Below, piece by piece: positions 9,801 through 18,118 of a stretch of 54,443 bases of DNA. A program made the position numbers and the translations under genes. Position 1 is the stretch's first letter. Every line of letters starts with the position of its first letter. The DNA lies in the IMG/VR virus record IMGVR_UViG_3300021379_001249, positions 1-54,443 of that record; one strand, 5' to 3'. The notes under the pieces were generated by a model. It saw nothing but the letters and a program-made list of their open reading frames with translations. It did no database searches and had not been told where the DNA came from. The stretch is from a virus.

Positions 9801-11452
9801 GCATCACCAGACGCTGAGACTGCTCTTGTAGAAGAAGTGCAAGCAATAGAAGCACTTACATCATCTTTAGAACCAACTAATGGAAGTGCAAGAACACAAT
9901 TTGATGCATATTGATCTGCTTTAGTATTATCAGTAGTCACACTGATAGCACCATTCATAGCACTGGCGTGTGCTGTGCAATAGTAGTATAAAGTATCTGG
10001 TGCATCATGAGGAACAGTAATCGTGATTACATTTGAAACAGAAGTATTTGTTCCAGTGGTATATGCGGTTGTGCTTGAATCTGGATTTGTTGATGAAAAT
10101 CTGAGGGGGTGACTAGCATGACTTGTATAATCAAATCTGTAGGTAGCACCTCTAATGAATTCTAATGATGGATTATCGCCTGATGTTATATCAAACTGAT
10201 ATACACTTCCGTTAGCAGTTGTTACGGTGTAAAATTTATTCTCTTTACTTCCAAATACACCAACTCCTGCTGTAGTTCCACCTTGAGTTGTATTCAGAAT
10301 AGGTCTTGCACCAGATACTTGTGGGTTATCAAGTGCTACTGAACCACCAAAGTTTACTGGTGTCCAGTCATTTCCATTTCCAATTCGATCCTCACCGATT
10401 GGTGCAGATCCATCAAACGGGAGGTAGAAAGAATTATCTGCTGCCGCATCAACAAGCATGTAACCATTTACTTTAATGTAAGTAATACCAGGTCTATTGC
10501 CAGATTGAGCAACCATTGTCATGGTGTTAAAACTGCCAACAGTACCTGTCCAAATTGAATTTGATCCACTATATGTTAGTGTTGTTCCGTCAATTGTAAC
10601 TGTGGTTTGTCCATCATTAAATCCTTTGTATTCAATTTCAAAAGGTCCCTGCCCAAAATTTGGCGAAAATGTTAATGTTCCTTGAAGTGTATCAAGAGCG
10701 ATACTTGTTGCTGCACTTCCATCAAATCCATTAGATTTTGGATTAGAATTGCGCCAAGGTCCATCTGATGGACTTAGTTGATTACTAAATGTTACACCAT
10801 AAAATCTTTTATCGTGTTTATATTTTTTAGGTTTCCAAGTGTTTGTGAGTGGATCAGTAAATCCAAAGTTTTCAGGTCCAAGTGCTGCTCCATCTATGAA
10901 ATAGACCTGTGACATCGCATCGTTCCATTCCCTATCATTATTATAGGGAGTAGATGTTCCAATTCTATGAACTATACTATTTTCATTATATGGAAGTTCA
11001 AAATTCTGAGTTGGATTTGAACTTGACGTGCTCCAAACAGTTATAAGTTCTCCATTTACATAAATTTTTGTTCTATCAACTGCTGCTGCTTCTGTAGTGT
11101 CACATGTCCAAACCACATGATACCAACCAGTATCTCTAAAAACTTGTGAGGTTACTTTAAAGTTTTCTGCTCCTCCAGCATACCTTAGTTTATCATTATC
11201 ATCAAAATCTAATGAAAGATAATTTGAGTTGGAAAGACCGCTTGATGGTCCTACCATGAAAAAAGATTTCTTTCTACCAAAATCTCCCTGTCTAACCCAA
11301 CTACTGTGAGTCCAGGTCCTTCTATTTCCGCCAGTAAAAGTTCTAATTAAGTGTTGGCTTTTAGATTGATCAAACTTTAAACTACCATCAATAACCTGAG
11401 CACCACTAGCAGCACTCTGTCCAATAATCGGTGCAGAAAAAACTCTTGCCAT
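6884..11452 (-). CDS. Giant multidomain tail adhesin (LamG, cupredoxin-like, SPRY-like, DUF7483-like)
   Basis: This 1522-aa adhesin contains, in order: a LamG-like lectin fold (about 20-200; RRTWTHSSWVR, WYHVVWTCDT, KIYVNGE); a cupredoxin-like domain (about 400-505) with H448, C492, H495 and M499 spaced like type-1 copper ligands; a second LamG (about 567-732) and a third (about 756-929), each with the GDFTIE/NDFTIE and W.H.A signatures; a SPRY/B30.2-like domain (about 1004-1147; ESGKWFVEL, VVGLRYNADTGKLGFIING); and a DUF7483-like C-terminal domain (about 1175-1520). Most parts are glycan- or protein-binding folds, so a receptor-binding role is likely. It follows the 11466 gene closely behind a TGAGGGGGAT ribosome site, so the two form a pair. 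Domain limits are read by eye. Confidence 0.8.
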   Translation of the reverse strand: MARVFSAPIIGQSAASGAQVIDGSLKFDQSKSQHLIRTFTGGNRRTWTHSSWVRQGDFGRKKSFFMVGPSSGLSNSNYLSLDFDDNDKLRYAGGAENFKVTSQVFRDTGWYHVVWTCDTTEAAAVDRTKIYVNGELITVWSTSSSNPTQNFELPYNENSIVHRIGTSTPYNNDREWNDAMSQVYFIDGAALGPENFGFTDPLTNTWKPKKYKHDKRFYGVTFSNQLSPSDGPWRNSNPKSNGFDGSAATSIALDTLQGTLTFSPNFGQGPFEIEYKGFNDGQTTVTIDGTTLTYSGSNSIWTGTVGSFNTMTMVAQSGNRPGITYIKVNGYMLVDAAADNSFYLPFDGSAPIGEDRIGNGNDWTPVNFGGSVALDNPQVSGARPILNTTQGGTTAGVGVFGSKENKFYTVTTANGSVYQFDITSGDNPSLEFIRGATYRFDYTSHASHPLRFSSTNPDSSTTAYTTGTNTSVSNVITITVPHDAPDTLYYYCTAHASAMNGAISVTTDNTKADQYASNCVLALPLVGSKDDVSASIACTSSTRAVSASGDAAAANESSNFYSGSFEFDGTGDYLDVTESDNCFDFGTGDFTIELWAFLDNNNELIGTANNSAFLGSNKGGWVIRRFDEGIKFNYQYNSSWVFENTFGSEGAKDKWNHIAITRSGSTIRCFSNGVQQGSDYTSSANIVSTEGYCRVGGGYNSTSLLVDGYLQDVRIYKGVAKYTSDFVVPATSPDILPDTPSGVSGSSKLAKIADGAVSFDGTNDDLSIADSSDFTFGTNDFTIEFFRYKFENAVDTYVSKYGSGNSTRTFWFGQGSDGTEQFYWYNGSSAYSISSSASFPINRWSHLAAVKNSGTMTLYVDGVAQVSTTSNVNVSLNDTTENVRIGGEDTGTYDYNGFISNVRIVNGSAVYTSNFTPPAAPLTNVTNTKLLCCQSNSSATAAAVTPGTITANGDAAATNFNPFNTDINTVRGQETGYNTFSPLLNRGNNTLSDGNTFVTGGSNWNTTLCTGVIESGKWFVELTHKGRQSASDNDIQFGLFGLNDSEDGYPLASTKDLAAQSTGYVIVDAQAQWYNNSSSTSYGTTWSTPGDVVGLRYNADTGKLGFIINGVDQGDISSTLSTSQRWAVGISLRGGGAKAEINFGQKPFKFPPPDGFQPLNTANTRPETVISRPDQYVGIATWTGDGTNNRVIQAPIDADFAWIKFRNQAYSHSLYDTVRGNNKRLVSNSTGTEGTVSFSFLENKSIQISGASDTSQNDNNEPLVGWFWRAGGNKNTFNVDDEGFASAAAAGLTAGDTTIAGASVGTKQGFSIIKYTGPNDTSAHEVAHGLSQAPDFIITKNLDNTYNWDIYHSALGDNQYLIFTSSGTDSGRFSGRPTSTVFKTAHSYSTNENEDYIAYCWHDVPGLQKFGTYTGNGNSDGNYIELGFRPSLVIIKCLESQNWILHDSVREPSNPVSLQLYPSINNAEYDFSGNAKDLLSNGFKLRGTNAGTNDTDGTTKYVYAAWAEAPSIDLFGGGANAR

Positions 11453-11465
11453 TTATCTATCCCCC

Positions 11466-12803
11466 TCAGCTAAAGTTAAGTGCTGCTGTTGTAAGAACTT
11501 GTGTTCCTGCTGCTCCTACTCGATGGACAGTAAATGATAATTGACTTATCGTCCCACTGGCAGTAGGTAATGATGGTTCTGAACCTGACGGGAATAGGAA
11601 GTATGTAGAGAACCCAACAGTTGCAATACCTGTGTTCACAATAGTGATGACATGAGTTGCATACTCTGTGCCACCTTTACAATCAATAGTTGCTAAACCA
11701 GATACATTTACTTTGTGAACATCTTTTGAAAGATCTAATGTGGCAATGGATTGATCAGTTGCGGTAATTGATTCGGTGCTAAGTCCAACTGATATTCCTG
11801 TTAAGTTGCTGCCATCACCTTCAAATGATGTGGCAGTTAATGCACCCGTTGATGAATTAAAGGTAAGATTGGTGCCAGTTTTTGCTTCAAGTCCTGTGCC
11901 GGTTGCATCAGTTGTAAAGAGAACATTACATGAAGTATCACTTGACTCATCTACAACATTAAAACCTGCTGCAATGTTTGATTGAGTAATAACAGAGTTA
12001 CCCATCAGTGAGTGATTAGTACACTGATAGTGAAGAACTGCTGGTGTTGTGTCACTTACTGTAATTTCAGTGTAAGCATTATCAAAGGTTACGCCTGTAG
12101 AGTATAATGTTGTCTTGTCTGCTTCAAGATAAAACTTGAGTGGATGACTACCAGTATTATCGTTAGTAAATCTATATGTTCTACCAGGAGTTAATGTAAT
12201 AACTGGTGCTTGTAAGTTATCAATAACATATCCATTACTGCTACCAGATCCATTGTATCTGTGCGTAGAGTCTTTAGTCGCTACTGTTACTGTGTAAGTA
12301 ACTGTTCCACCACCTGCTTGTCCGAGAGAACCATCATAAGTCAATCTATCCTCAAATGTACCAATACCCGTTACATCAACACCATTTGCAAGAACTTGAA
12401 TACCCTGTTGGGCAGTAATGATACCAACAGAATCAATATGCTCTACATCTTGATAAGTTAATGTACCACCAATGGTTACATTACCGCTAAAAGAACCAGA
12501 TGCTGCTGTTACAGAACCAACGGTGATGTTAGGAGTACCCGTAAGTCCTTGAGCATTTACAGCAAGAGTAGCATTGCTTGCTGTTCCAGTAAGATTACCA
12601 ACAACACCACCGGATGCAGTGGTAACACCAGTAATTTTAACGCCACTTAAAAATGTTGCTTCAGTTGCAGTCTGAATATTATCTGTGCTTGCAACACCCG
12701 TTAAACCTTCTCCACTTCCCACAAAAGAAGACGCGGTAATCACACCCGCTACATTTATATTGCCACTCAGTGGATTTAATAGTTGTACCTTCTTCTGTGA
12801 CAT
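11466..12803 (-). CDS. Tail fibre with cupredoxin-like domain
   Basis: This 445-aa fibre begins with a shaft region rich in GVITASSFVGSGEGLTGV-type repeats and the shared block (GLTGTPNITVGSVTAASGSF, then GTLTYQDV...DSVGIITAQQGIQV). Residues about 175-275 form a cupredoxin-like domain: TYRFTNDNTGSHPLKF with H220, then LHYQC at C261, followed by H264 and M267, which resembles the C-x2-H-x-M loop of plastocyanin. A GDGSNLTGI repeat and a distinct C-terminal domain (about 345-445; SKDVHKVNVSGL..IDCKGG) follow. It is the first gene of a pair with the 1522-aa adhesin, which also has a cupredoxin-like domain. Copper binding is inference; the domain could be structural only. Confidence 0.82.
   Translation of the reverse strand: MSQKKVQLLNPLSGNINVAGVITASSFVGSGEGLTGVASTDNIQTATEATFLSGVKITGVTTASGGVVGNLTGTASNATLAVNAQGLTGTPNITVGSVTAASGSFSGNVTIGGTLTYQDVEHIDSVGIITAQQGIQVLANGVDVTGIGTFEDRLTYDGSLGQAGGGTVTYTVTVATKDSTHRYNGSGSSNGYVIDNLQAPVITLTPGRTYRFTNDNTGSHPLKFYLEADKTTLYSTGVTFDNAYTEITVSDTTPAVLHYQCTNHSLMGNSVITQSNIAAGFNVVDESSDTSCNVLFTTDATGTGLEAKTGTNLTFNSSTGALTATSFEGDGSNLTGISVGLSTESITATDQSIATLDLSKDVHKVNVSGLATIDCKGGTEYATHVITIVNTGIATVGFSTYFLFPSGSEPSLPTASGTISQLSFTVHRVGAAGTQVLTTAALNFS
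12375..12545 (-). repeat. Dispersed fibre shaft block (one of eight copies)
   Basis: This block encodes the GLTGTPNITV...GNVTIGGTLTYQDV...IITAQQGIQV segment. Related copies lie near 5690-5830, 16370-16515, 18705-18800, 20520-20640, 22335-22440, 24165-24260 and 26290-26400, all on the same strand. Copies share long identical stretches such as acatcttgata and accctgttg(t/g)gc. Such direct repeats would allow homologous exchange between fibre genes. Confidence 0.75.
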
Positions 12804-12820
12804 TATACCACTATTTTTTT

Positions 12821-12830
12821 AGTTATTTAG
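12821..12830 (-). promoter_or_regulatory. T4-type late promoter (CTAAATAACT)
   Basis: The minus strand reads CCTAAATAACT just after the TAA stop of the 807-aa adhesin and about 20 nt before the ATG of the 11466-12803 fibre gene. CTAAATA is a variant of the late core. Confidence 0.5.
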
Positions 12831-12831
12831 G

Positions 12832-15255
12832 TTAGCGTGCAATGCCGCCATTCGCTTGGAATGGATTTTCAGCAAATGCGGCGTAGATGTAGGTGTTGCC
12901 GCTCAGATTAGGTACAGTGCCACCGCTTGATCTGATCTTGATGCCATTGCTTAAAAAATCGCACCTATCAGTAGTGCTATATTCAGCATTGTTGTTGTTA
13001 GGTTGCAAACCTGTAGTTACAACGTTATCAATATCTCTTGATGAGTCATAGATATTCCAAGGTTGGGTTGCGTCAGCGTTTTTCACGAAAAAGAAAGCCG
13101 GCCTGAATCCTAAATTCAAGAACGGACCATCAGCGTCATTATTCCCTTCATATGTGCCAAAGGCACTATACGATTCGATAGCCTTAAAGCAGAAGGCGAT
13201 GTGATCTCCAGTGTTTGGATCGTAGCTAAATACAGAACTGTTCACAGTCCCAAATGACGTTGTAGTTTCTACGGCGTTTGTTTGATTTAGGCGCATCTGT
13301 TTGCCAGTACCTAATGCACTATGGTAAACATACCAATCCTCTGATCCACCGCTAGCCCGCTTAATCCAAATCATATCGGGGGTATCGCCCAAGCCGTGCC
13401 CCAGAGTTTTAGTGCCTGTCGTCATACTTGGCGCTTGCACAATGGAAAACCCAGCTGTTGTGTTGGCTCTTACATTTGTAGTAAAATTGCCATTAGTGTT
13501 GCTGACCGTTGACGATCCAGCGTCCCAACACCAAGCACAAAATGTCCCGCTGCTTTGGTTTACGTCATCAGAATTGCCTAATGTAAATCCATCGCTGTCA
13601 AAACTTGTCACCATCCCCGTGCCAGTCCCTGGGACGCCAGATGAATTAGTAACAGCAAACTTATTTGCACCTCGTATAGTGTCAAAAATCAAGTTGTTTC
13701 TGGTTGTGTTTCTTTGCTTAATCCAAACAAGGTCTGGGCTGAAAGAAAATTCACTCCGCTCATGTGTTGAACCTGTGCCTGTATAGAGGTCTATGTCAAA
13801 ATAATCCGAACCATCGGCAATAGTAGGTGTAGGCAGTGAAGTTGTCGTAAGACACTTATGATTAGTTGGAGCTGAATGAGAAAATTCACGCTGCCCCCAG
13901 TTTGCAACAACCGTTTGTGCTGCGTTGTTAGCATTGTCTCCTACATAAGGAAAATATGTTCCGCTTGGTAGACTTGTCGTTGCATTGCCTTGTGAAACTC
14001 CATTCTTGTAAAACGCCAACGTACTATTGTCTAGATCCAACGCAACGCCAATAATATCTCCCGTCGTGTAACTATCTCCGTAAGAGGAATCAGCACTGCT
14101 CAACCACTTATTTCCATTGTAACTACTGTAGAAATATGCACCGGCACTGGTTGGACTTGCTGCATCAGGACTTAAAGATCCTAAGGCAACACCAATGGCT
14201 GCGTTTGTATTTCCATCAGCACTTGTGAGTTCAACTTCCCAGTAATATTTTCCACTAGACACACCAATACTTCCAAAAACACCGTCTTTGGGAGAACTTG
14301 TGGTAGCAGCCTGAAGATTGCCGTTTGACAGAGTTACATCGTTGCCTTTGTTAAGAGAATTGAAAACACAGTAGTTCCCGATAACTTCTCCACCGGCACC
14401 GGAGTCAGTGTTCTCAGTATCATTTGTTGGAAAGTCAAACAGAACATCATTACCTGAACCTGCTGCTTCACTAAAACCATTTGCTGTAAAGTTATTGCCA
14501 TTCCCACTAGTGTCGTTGCCAATTGTTCCATCATTTGCAAAATCTAAAAGGTGAAAACCGTTTGTTCCATATGATCCACTATAAGTCGATCTTTGCCATA
14601 CTCCGTTTGAGTCAGCAGCCCCGAATGATCCGGGGGTAAGTTGAGATCCATCAACAAAATGTACATCGGTTATGAGGCCATTCATCACATTTGTGCCAGA
14701 ATTATAACTGATGTAATGAACATGATTTGAATCATTCATGTTGGTGTTGATACTATCACCGGGGAAGTTAGTGCTTGTCTGAAGAGATTGTTCAACACCA
14801 TTTACGTAAATTCTAACCCTGTTATTACTAACACCTTGAGTGGTATCTACTGCACAAACAACATGATACCATGCACTAAAATCTCTAAATACAGCGTCTG
14901 TATAAACATAGAAGTTATCACCCCCATACTGATCAAGGCTAATCCTATAATCTTGTCCGCCACCTGTTCCACGAAATTTTAAAAGAGTGTAGTCACTACC
15001 ACCAGTCGATGCTCTAAACAAACTATCACGGCTGGTATCACCACATCTTTTTACCCAACCACTCCAAGTCCATGTCGTGCGATTAGTTGTGGAACTTGGA
15101 GTGCGATTTAGATAAGTTGAGGTGTCGGTAAAACGAAGTGAACGATTTCCTAAAGTAACACCAGAACTAAGAAGAGCCTGCTGAAAAGCACCACCTCCCA
15201 TTCCACCCATAGTGAGCATGGGTTTTTCTTTCTTGTGCCAATTATTATCTATCAT
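12832..15255 (-). CDS. Tail adhesin with LamG, SPRY-like and DUF7483-like domains
   Basis: This 807-aa adhesin starts with the KKEKPMLTMGGMGGG anchor also found at the starts of the 16750 and 24412 genes. A LamG-like domain follows (about 36-230; RTTWTWSGWVKR, WYHVVCAVDTTQ, RIYVNGVEQ), then a SPRY-like domain (about 323-460; SSGKYYWEVEL, IIGVALDLDNSTLAFYKNG), then a DUF7483-like domain (about 480-800; LVWIKQRN, HGLGDTPDMIWIKR, AFCFKAIESYSAFGTYEGN). It follows the 15270 fibre gene by only 14 nt with TTGAGG as ribosome site. It is probably a receptor-binding tip subunit docking on that fibre (inference). Parts of its 3' half look more GC-rich than the neighbouring genes, which may mean recent exchange. 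Confidence 0.82.
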   Translation of the reverse strand: MIDNNWHKKEKPMLTMGGMGGGAFQQALLSSGVTLGNRSLRFTDTSTYLNRTPSSTTNRTTWTWSGWVKRCGDTSRDSLFRASTGGSDYTLLKFRGTGGGQDYRISLDQYGGDNFYVYTDAVFRDFSAWYHVVCAVDTTQGVSNNRVRIYVNGVEQSLQTSTNFPGDSINTNMNDSNHVHYISYNSGTNVMNGLITDVHFVDGSQLTPGSFGAADSNGVWQRSTYSGSYGTNGFHLLDFANDGTIGNDTSGNGNNFTANGFSEAAGSGNDVLFDFPTNDTENTDSGAGGEVIGNYCVFNSLNKGNDVTLSNGNLQAATTSSPKDGVFGSIGVSSGKYYWEVELTSADGNTNAAIGVALGSLSPDAASPTSAGAYFYSSYNGNKWLSSADSSYGDSYTTGDIIGVALDLDNSTLAFYKNGVSQGNATTSLPSGTYFPYVGDNANNAAQTVVANWGQREFSHSAPTNHKCLTTTSLPTPTIADGSDYFDIDLYTGTGSTHERSEFSFSPDLVWIKQRNTTRNNLIFDTIRGANKFAVTNSSGVPGTGTGMVTSFDSDGFTLGNSDDVNQSSGTFCAWCWDAGSSTVSNTNGNFTTNVRANTTAGFSIVQAPSMTTGTKTLGHGLGDTPDMIWIKRASGGSEDWYVYHSALGTGKQMRLNQTNAVETTTSFGTVNSSVFSYDPNTGDHIAFCFKAIESYSAFGTYEGNNDADGPFLNLGFRPAFFFVKNADATQPWNIYDSSRDIDNVVTTGLQPNNNNAEYSTTDRCDFLSNGIKIRSSGGTVPNLSGNTYIYAAFAENPFQANGGIAR

Positions 15256-15269
15256 TTTTTACCTCAATA

Positions 15270-16661
15270 TTAAGCGAAGTTTGCAACATTAGCAAGAACT
15301 GTATATGTAGCATCACCTGTTTTAATTATATTGTAAGTATAATAGTCATTTCCTGAACTACCACCTGCAGAAGGAGCACTACCACCATTCCATTTTTCAG
15401 TGACAGCAGATCCATCAATAGTTAGTTGAGCAGAATAACCTGCTGCTGCAGCAGTGGTGATTATGGTAACTGATATAGCATCACCAGTTGCCATTACAGA
15501 GTTTAATGTAGTTGACGAGTTAACTCTAATGTTAGGTGTTGCTGTTGTTGTCTCTGTTGTAGTAAACAGATGTGCCATTCCATCTTCAAGATCAATATTA
15601 GTATTATCGCTTAACTTACCAGCAGTAATATTGATTCTTTCAAGTAGTTCACCATTATTAAAGTGAATACCACCACCTGAGGTGATACGCATTTTTTCCG
15701 ACATCGCACTACCATTATGAGTTAAGAATGCAATATCACCTGTGCGACTTGAGTGACTTTTATTAATAAAGTCAATTTGACTTACAACAAGACCATTCGA
15801 GTTGTATCCTCCTATGTTAGAGAAATTATTATCGGTGGAATTAAGATTGGCAAGAGATAATGCTCCACCAGCATTAGCTGCCAAATTGGTGCTGCTACTG
15901 ACACCTGAAAGACTAACAAATCCGCTACTAAGTCTTGATCCTGCAGTGGTAAGAGCCGTAGTAGTCTTCGCAACTAAAACATTACCGCTTGCATCAAATC
16001 TGGCTACTTCGGATCCCAGTGATCCATTTGACACCGGGAAAAACTTTAGAGCACTAGAAGTAGCACCATCTGATCCAAAAAGTCTATAACCATACTCAGC
16101 ACCAGATGATCCACGAGTAATTTCAACCGAAGCATTTGCTGTTGCATTATTAACGCTTAATTCTGCGTTAGGATTTTCATTTCCGATACCAATCAAACCA
16201 GTAGAAGTTACACGAAGTCTCTCAGTGCCATTAGTGTTTATTGTAAAAGTGCCAGTAGAAGGGAATCTAATAGAAGTATCAGTATCACCAGTGTGCAGAA
16301 TAGAGTCTGCAATAGAAACGTTACTCTTGAATGTGCTTACTCCAGTAACATCAAGTCCATTTGCTAGGACTTGGATACCCTGCTGTGCAGTGATAATACC
16401 AACAGCATCAATATGACTTACATCTTGATAAGTTAATGTTCCGCCAACAGATACGTTACCACTAAAAGCACCAGATGCTGCTGTTACAGAACCAACTGTT
16501 ATGTTTGGAGTACCAGTAAGTCCAGAAGCATTTGTCGCTGTTCCAGTGACATCTCCTGTCAGATTACCAGAAAACGAAGATGCTGTAATAATACCAACAC
16601 TCAAATCTTCAGTTGTTGATAATGCGGTAGTAAAACCAGCTAAGTCTGATATTCTAGACAT
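15270..16661 (-). CDS. Tail fibre, first gene of a fibre/adhesin pair
   Basis: This 463-aa fibre has the shaft motifs GIITASSFSGNLTGDVTG and the shared block near residues 45-95. A middle region (about 100-290) carries fibre motifs: ADSILHTGDTDTSIRFP, GTERLRVTSTGLIGIG. The C-terminal domain (about 325-463; ERINITAGKLSDN, HLFTTTETTTATPNI, SAPSAGGSSGNDYYTYNIIKTG) is shared with the 18119 and 25502 fibres. Each of those three genes is followed by a KKExP...GGG adhesin, so this C-terminal domain is probably the docking platform for the partner. It is preceded by two late-promoter-like motifs. Confidence 0.84.
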   Translation of the reverse strand: MSRISDLAGFTTALSTTEDLSVGIITASSFSGNLTGDVTGTATNASGLTGTPNITVGSVTAASGAFSGNVSVGGTLTYQDVSHIDAVGIITAQQGIQVLANGLDVTGVSTFKSNVSIADSILHTGDTDTSIRFPSTGTFTINTNGTERLRVTSTGLIGIGNENPNAELSVNNATANASVEITRGSSGAEYGYRLFGSDGATSSALKFFPVSNGSLGSEVARFDASGNVLVAKTTTALTTAGSRLSSGFVSLSGVSSSTNLAANAGGALSLANLNSTDNNFSNIGGYNSNGLVVSQIDFINKSHSSRTGDIAFLTHNGSAMSEKMRITSGGGIHFNNGELLERINITAGKLSDNTNIDLEDGMAHLFTTTETTTATPNIRVNSSTTLNSVMATGDAISVTIITTAAAAGYSAQLTIDGSAVTEKWNGGSAPSAGGSSGNDYYTYNIIKTGDATYTVLANVANFA

Positions 16662-16673
16662 TCTATTGCCTTT

Positions 16674-16702
16674 CTAGTTATTTATCTGCTGGTTTATTTA
16701 TT
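16674..16702 (-). promoter_or_regulatory. Two tandem T4-type late promoters
   Basis: The minus strand carries AATAAATAAACC (16691-16702) and AGATAAATAACTAG (16674-16687) in the 88-nt gap before the 15270-16661 gene. A double late core at the largest gap between fibre genes suggests a well-expressed transcription unit covering the 15270 and 12832 pair. Confidence 0.55.
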
Positions 16703-16749
16703 GATACTAAGCAATGGCGAGGAATATATAAATGCCACTTCTTTAATTG

Positions 16750-18105
16750 TTAAATTTTGGTGACATCTTCTGTAAGAGTAGCCGCCGCATCAGTTAATGT
16801 TGAAGTTGATTCAGTAGGACTTCCTTTTGCACTTGAAGTTGATAAACTCGGAGTACCTCCAGTCAATGATCCTGCAGATTCAGTTAGAGTTGTAGCTTGA
16901 TATGTAAATGAACCATATGTTCCGGTTTTTGAACCATCACTAGGAAGTTTTGCAATAAAAATATCATCACTACCTTCACCATCCGAGGCAGTGTACCCAC
17001 TGACATACATGTTATCACCAACTACTTTAATACCCAGTCCATAATCTCCACCTGATCCTCCCAACGCTCGTTGAAACTGAAGTGTCCCTGAACTATTCCA
17101 TTTTGCAATGAAAATATCTCTACTTCCGGCACCAACACCACTTAAGTATCCACATACATAAACATTATCATCACTATCAGTCGTGATAGCATTTGGAACA
17201 TAACGGCTATATTGAGTTATTCTACGCTGCCACTGAATTGTTCCTGAACTATTATATTTTACTACTTCAGTATCTTCATAAACTCCATCATTGAACTGAA
17301 CTGCTACATAGACATTTCCTGAAGTGTCTACCGCAACTCCATGCCTGGCAGGTAAGTCACCAGTAGATGAAGAAAGAGATCTTTGCCATACTATATTTGT
17401 ACTACTATTAAGTTTTGCAAGCCAGAAATCAAAAGAAGACGATCCTCCATCATAATAACCAGCAATATATTGATCGGAACCATATACCGCTATTGAATTG
17501 CCATATGAATTACCGCCATTATCAAAACTCCTCTGTATTTGTATGGTGCCAGAACTATTTCGCTTATAAATTGCAATCGCGGCTAAGTTAGATGAATTAG
17601 CACGGACGCCTGCTGCATAGACATTATCAGAACTATCAATAGCTATTGAGTATAAGTAATCACTTAGTGTTGTACCATTTACTTTTTGCCACTGAAGAGT
17701 TCCAGAATTATTATATTTTACCATTAAGGTATCATTACTTCCAGGACCCTCTGATACGGTAAGTCCACATACGTAAACATCATCAGAACTGCCAATAACT
17801 ACGCCATAAAATTGATCTTGACTGGTTCCCCCCAATGTTCTTTGCCACTCCAAAGAACCAAGATTATCAAACTTTGCTATGTATGCACTTTTATCTCCAG
17901 GACCCGCTGAACTAGTTCTCCCTACAACAAATATATTTTCATTACTATCAATTGCTATGTCTTGTCCCCTTTCTTCACTGCTACCACCAAGAGTTGCAAT
18001 CCAATATTCAGAACCACCACCTACTAAACTACTTCCAACACCACCACCCATTCCAAGCAAATTGAGAAATGGTGATTCCTTTTTATAATGCTTAGTCAAA
18101 TTCAT
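16750..18105 (-). CDS. Tail adhesin with SBBP-type seven-bladed propeller
   Basis: This 451-aa adhesin has the anchor YKKESPFLNLLGMGGGVG at residues 7-24. Seven repeats of about 50 residues (about 33-395) have the SBBP pattern (DSSDNVYVCG......DIFIAKWNSSGTLQFQR), for example LGGSSEERGQDIAIDSNENI and LGGSGGDYGLGIKVVGDNM. A low-complexity Thr/Ser-rich tail (LTESAGSLTGGTPSLS) ends the protein. SBBP repeats form beta-propellers (family knowledge), here of a different family from the six other propellers. It starts 14 nt after the 18119 fibre stop behind GATAGGAGATAA, nearly identical to the junction at 25489-25501. It is probably the tip subunit of that fibre. Confidence 0.84.
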   Translation of the reverse strand: MNLTKHYKKESPFLNLLGMGGGVGSSLVGGGSEYWIATLGGSSEERGQDIAIDSNENIFVVGRTSSAGPGDKSAYIAKFDNLGSLEWQRTLGGTSQDQFYGVVIGSSDDVYVCGLTVSEGPGSNDTLMVKYNNSGTLQWQKVNGTTLSDYLYSIAIDSSDNVYAAGVRANSSNLAAIAIYKRNSSGTIQIQRSFDNGGNSYGNSIAVYGSDQYIAGYYDGGSSSFDFWLAKLNSSTNIVWQRSLSSSTGDLPARHGVAVDTSGNVYVAVQFNDGVYEDTEVVKYNSSGTIQWQRRITQYSRYVPNAITTDSDDNVYVCGYLSGVGAGSRDIFIAKWNSSGTLQFQRALGGSGGDYGLGIKVVGDNMYVSGYTASDGEGSDDIFIAKLPSDGSKTGTYGSFTYQATTLTESAGSLTGGTPSLSTSSAKGSPTESTSTLTDAAATLTEDVTKI

Positions 18106-18118
18106 ATTTTATCTCCTA

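Noticed and set aside
13412-13786. A plus-strand 124-aa ORF inside the 807-aa adhesin gene
   Set aside because: It lies in a somewhat GC-richer part of the gene, where chance long frames are common, and shows no domain.
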